A DNA stretch of 64,000 nucleotides from Chaetorhynchus papuensis (taxonomy: Eukaryota > Chordata > Aves > Passeriformes > Rhipiduridae), in NCBI GenBank assembly GCA_013396525.1, contig VWYX01000857.1:173352-237351 (forward strand). The letters run 5' to 3'. Within the stretch, counting starts at the first letter, position 1; every line of letters begins with the position of its first letter. Under the pieces are notes generated by a model. The model ran no database searches, was not told where the DNA came from, and saw only the letters and a program-made list of their open reading frames with translations. Shown here in pieces: positions 60,201 to 64,000 of this stretch. The translations under genes were made by a program, and so were the position numbers.

Positions 60201-63200
60201 TGTAAGAGGTGCCGTGCAATTGCCTTTCCATTGTGGTTCCCCACCAGCCACCTGTCTCCTTGCACATGCTGCCGCGGCTGCTCTCAGCCTGGGCTCCGGA
60301 GATGGATGTCCCCTTCCTCTCCCTATTGTGCAAGAGGGAGGGCAGCTGGCAGGGCTGTCCTTCTAAGGGCTGGAACTGCCCTGTTTGACTCAAAATAGGC
60401 CAGATTTAGTGAATTCTCCAGCTTGTGGTAAACAGTGTGTGACTGGTGCTTTGGCAAGGGCTGCAGGGGGATGTACAGTACAGTGTCACTGCTGTTGAAA
60501 TGGTTATTTGTTCTGGCTACTGGAAAGAGAGCCCAACTGAAAGAGAGCAGCCAGGGGATGTGCCTCCTCCATGGGAGGGTGGCACTGGGACCCTTGCAAG
60601 TTGGGGTATAACCTCGCTTCACGGGTATGCTCCATCCCAAACATGCTGTCCCATAGTGCTGTGGCTTTTCCAGCTCCATGAGAAAAAACAGTGGTGGGCA
60701 GAAAGAAGGCCTTATCTCCATGTCCTGCAAGGGGGAAGCCCAAAAGGAATAAGATCTTACATCCAGCCAGGCAGGAGGGCAATGTCACCAGGAGCACCTA
60801 TGTAACAGGGGAGGAGTGGAGACCCATGGCTCCGAGACAGAACTGCTCTGGCTCTCTGGAAGCACCTCAGCACTTGCTGGGGGACAACAGGCTCTTCTGA
60901 AGGGAGGATGGTACAAAACTGACCCGGACTCAATTCCTTGCTGGAAGGGAAAGTCTGAGCTCTAATAGTCTGGAGGATATTGGTCATTTGTGCTGATTGT
61001 TTTTTATTTGGAGGCATTTCAAGAAGTGGCTTTTGAAGTCCTGAAGAACTTCTGTGTCCAGAAGAAGCTGGTCTAATTTTCCCACCTGTAATAAGTTGGT
61101 CTTTAAAAAGATATTGTCTCTAAACACAGACTTTGTCTTAACTATGTCCTTTGACCACTGCAGTCACCACAAAACTACTTTGAGGCTGCTATGGCATTCA
61201 GCAGCAGATCAGTGGCACAAACGCTATAGATGTCTGCAGCTGCTCCAAACCAGGAATAAGAATTTTTGGGTAGAGACATCCTCACCTATGGCATCAGCCC
61301 TTGTGTTCTCATCTCAGCAGACTGAGGGTATGAGCACCACTAGGTGCTGGTGAGTTATTTGTATTTTCAGGGTCTTGGGATGACTCAGACTCTTGCAGCA
61401 CTGCAGGCTGCCTGTGATTTCTCTGGCATGATGCCCATTTTCCTCTTCCATCTTTGCACTGCCTCTTGCCCAAGGAGTCATGGCCTACAAGAAGGACCAC
61501 TTCCTATTATTAGTACAATAGCCAGAAATGAAAGAGCAGGCACATTTGTAATGCAGTATCACTGACAGAGAAGACATGATCTCAGCCACATTGGATGTCA
61601 AAACCAAATGAGAAACTTTTCTTCTAGTTTTATCACAGTTTTTCCCAAAGCCACTGCTACTTGCATTCTGGAAATTTACAGGATGAAGGATTTTGTCATG
61701 ATATCTAATTCTAATCTAGAGTGATTTACTGTTAAATTGAAAATCAAGCCTGTACATATCCCCGTCCAAGTGGTTTCTGTGACAGTTTCTATTAACCATA
61801 AAAATGTCACTTGCTAGGAAGTATCAGCCTTCTTATTGGCTTTGCAATCATCACTACCAGATGCACACTTACTGAATGGAATAAATAATAGCCTCGTACA
61901 ATTAGCCTAGGATGCAGGACATGTCTGGCTATCTCCCTTGGCGCCAAAGTGAAGTCTTCACAAGCAAACCCATATACCAGGATATGAGATCTATGTGGAT
62001 TCTCCGGAGCTCTTCAGAACTTGAAATGTTGTAAAGCCTTAAGGATAAAGCTAACAGTTTTGGTGCATATCTTTGTGGTTTCAGTCTGTGTAAGCAACTG
62101 AAATACCCATCTTACCCATCTCATTTTGATCCAGTAAAAAAAAAAACCTGTGTTTATTCTGTCACTTATAATGTGTTTCGAAATGCTCTACTGGCTCTGT
62201 GGTTTTTCCTGCTGTTGCACAATCACAGTAAAATTTGTAGTGTGGGGTTGCACCGTAAACACTTTGTCCCGATCTACCCTTCAAGGAAATGACACACAGA
62301 GCCCTTCTCGAGCCTGGGGCTGTGGATGAGGGCTGCGCTCCGTGGGATGTGTTAGCAGTGTTGAGACACAGATTTGAGTTAATCTGGTCCTCAGGTATGA
62401 GCTGTAACGAGAGTTTGGGTTTGTGTCATGTTCTGCCAGAGCTCTGAGCCATTGCACTTGAAGTCTCTGCTGTTGGTGGGGAGCTCAAGAAATCAGCCTG
62501 AATACAGAAAATTACACTTAATGGTTCCCCACTTTTTAAGCCATATTGTGAGCAGAAGTCATAAAGAAAGTTGTAACCTGGACCTTCATTGTTGTGTTTG
62601 CATCTGAGGATTGAAGTCCAGGGGACCGCAGAGCTGAAGTGGTGGATGTGGACGGCATGAGACACATTACCCTTGCAGCAGAAGAAGCCTGTTTACATCT
62701 GTCAAGAAGAACAAAGTCATATTCTGCTCTTCTATGCACCATTCTGACTACTGAAGTCAGTGAACTTTGACTTGTGTGTCAGGGAAAAAAATTTACTGTG
62801 TAGGAGGAGTGTGCAGCTGTCACAATGAACAGAGCGAGATACCAGCCACCTCTGCAGACCACCTGGACCCCTTGATGAATTGAACTTACAGCACCTGGAC
62901 AGACCTGAAAGAGAAGAGTAAGGGGAGAAAGAAAGTGTTTGGTCACATTTCCAGAGCAAGGACACTGTATATTTGAAAGTAGAAGCTCTGAGAGGGACAC
63001 GTGCAATGATTTCAAGAAAACACCTGCTCGTACAAGGAGCACCATTGGTGCAGGGACCTGAGTGTTGAGAATTGTGCAAACAGCAGCTCCTGAACTGCTG
63101 ATAAAGTAGGAAATGGAGGGGTTTAGTTCCTTCTCCCCTCTTTGTCTGCTTTGCAACAGCTGTTGCGAAAGCGGAAAGGGTTTAAAAATGTCTGGAAGAA

Positions 63201-64000
63201 CAATTTGCAACATGTCCAACCTGCTCTAGAAGGATACTATGAAGAAGCTCATCCTATCAAACTTCAGAAAAAGAAATCTTGAAGTATGACTTAACTTCAG
63301 CATAGGCAGAGGCATCTAGTCTGATGTTAGAAGGCTCTTTGTCTTTTATCTACCAAATGCATGTATATTCCAGAACAAAAAGCCCCTGTGTCCCTTGCCC
63401 ATGGAATTCATAAAGATTTATAAATTAAAGTTAGAATTACAGGATATTATACAATATATAATACTAAATGCTGTTGTCAGAGGGAAAAGTGCCTGTGGAC
63501 TGTTTGTGACTGCAGAATCCGTGATGAATACCTAGAATGTTCCTCTCCTGGAAATGCTGTTAATTGTTTTTTCACATTATGAAATTGGTTTGAAGCAATT
63601 TCGCTGTCCCTTGAAGTCTTGTGAAAACAGAAAACAGAATATATTAGTGTAGGAAAAGATGATGCTCACACTCGTCTAAGAACTAAAAAGCTGTGTGTAT
63701 TCTTTAAAGTCTGTGGGATGAGGCTGCTTTCTTCACTGCAGCATTAACACATGCACCTTGGAGACTCTCATCTCAGCCAGCATCTGAGCATGCTCTTGCA
63801 TTTCATCCGATGGCTCAGGAGCAAAAGCACCAGCTTATATTCAGCAACATGTAGCTCCAAAATCAATGTCAGCTAAGCATTTTCATTGCTAACAAATTAA
63901 ACATTTTCACAGCTATTATTTGGACTAAAACTTGATAAATAGCATTGGAGGACTCTGATGAAGCTCAATTCTCCAACCTGTGAACCTTCTTCTCTAACTG
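60201..64000. other. unique non-coding sequence to the end of the window
   Basis: No gene or interspersed repeat recognised. A perfect palindrome TTGGCGCCAA at 61,938-61,947 resembles an E2F-type site. An A11 run is near 62,136. The largest frames (135 codons minus at 60,323-60,730; 146 codons minus at 62,779-63,219) have no domain signature. The last kilobase is AT-rich. Confidence 0.5.

Noticed and set aside
1..64000. endogenous retrovirus, CRISPR array, or bacterial-type operon
   Set aside because: No paired long terminal repeats, primer-binding site, gag/pol-like frames, regularly spaced repeats or tightly packed genes were seen. CR1 and MIR relics place the DNA in an amniote genome.

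Overview
The window reads as non-coding nuclear DNA of a bird. The best evidence is interspersed repeats. A minus-strand CR1 LINE tail at about 38,187-38,522 ends in the (ATTCTATG)-like octamer repeat typical of avian CR1. A second minus-strand CR1 fragment at about 22,445-23,160 carries reverse-transcriptase remnants. A much older CR1/L3-like tail lies on the plus strand at about 55,695-56,285. There are also several degenerate MIR/CORE-type SINE scraps. Few repeats, short homopolymers, moderate GC and no long open reading frames fit a bird better than a mammal; a crocodilian or turtle is less likely but not excluded. I could not assign the chromosomal locus or any neighbouring gene.

I found no protein-coding gene, exon, rRNA or tRNA that I can defend. 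Open frames reach at most about 195 codons, sit mostly in GC-rich stretches, resemble no family I recognise, and overlap on both strands as expected by chance. The window is therefore most likely intergenic or deep inside a large intron.

Layout. 1-3,300 is unremarkable sequence that becomes strongly G-rich on the plus strand. A GGGCAG-type minisatellite (3,296-3,450) then abuts a small CpG-rich patch, followed by MIR relics. 4-22 kb is mostly unique DNA with several AT-rich, low-complexity-free islands that look like conserved non-coding elements (about 5.9, 11.8, 15.0 and 20.9 kb), and a possible retrocopy tail on the minus strand at 13,963-14,010. 22.4-24.5 kb holds the degraded CR1 and a GC-rich stretch. 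24.5-51 kb is mainly unique sequence with one CR1 tail, SINE scraps and simple repeats. 51.8-54 kb has an AT-rich candidate element, a perfect 8-bp hairpin and a 21-bp tandem duplication.

The most interesting part is 57.1-60.2 kb. A seven-copy 10-bp minisatellite whose pentamers spell heat-shock elements sits 18 bp upstream of a roughly 1.1-kb CpG-rich domain. Inside that domain is a perfect 9-bp CpG-rich inverted repeat in what looks like a conserved element, and further AT-rich candidate enhancers follow. This could be a regulatory hub or the promoter of an unannotated (possibly non-coding) transcript. That is inference from sequence texture; no alignment was available. I see no defence system, CRISPR array, phage or complete mobile element.
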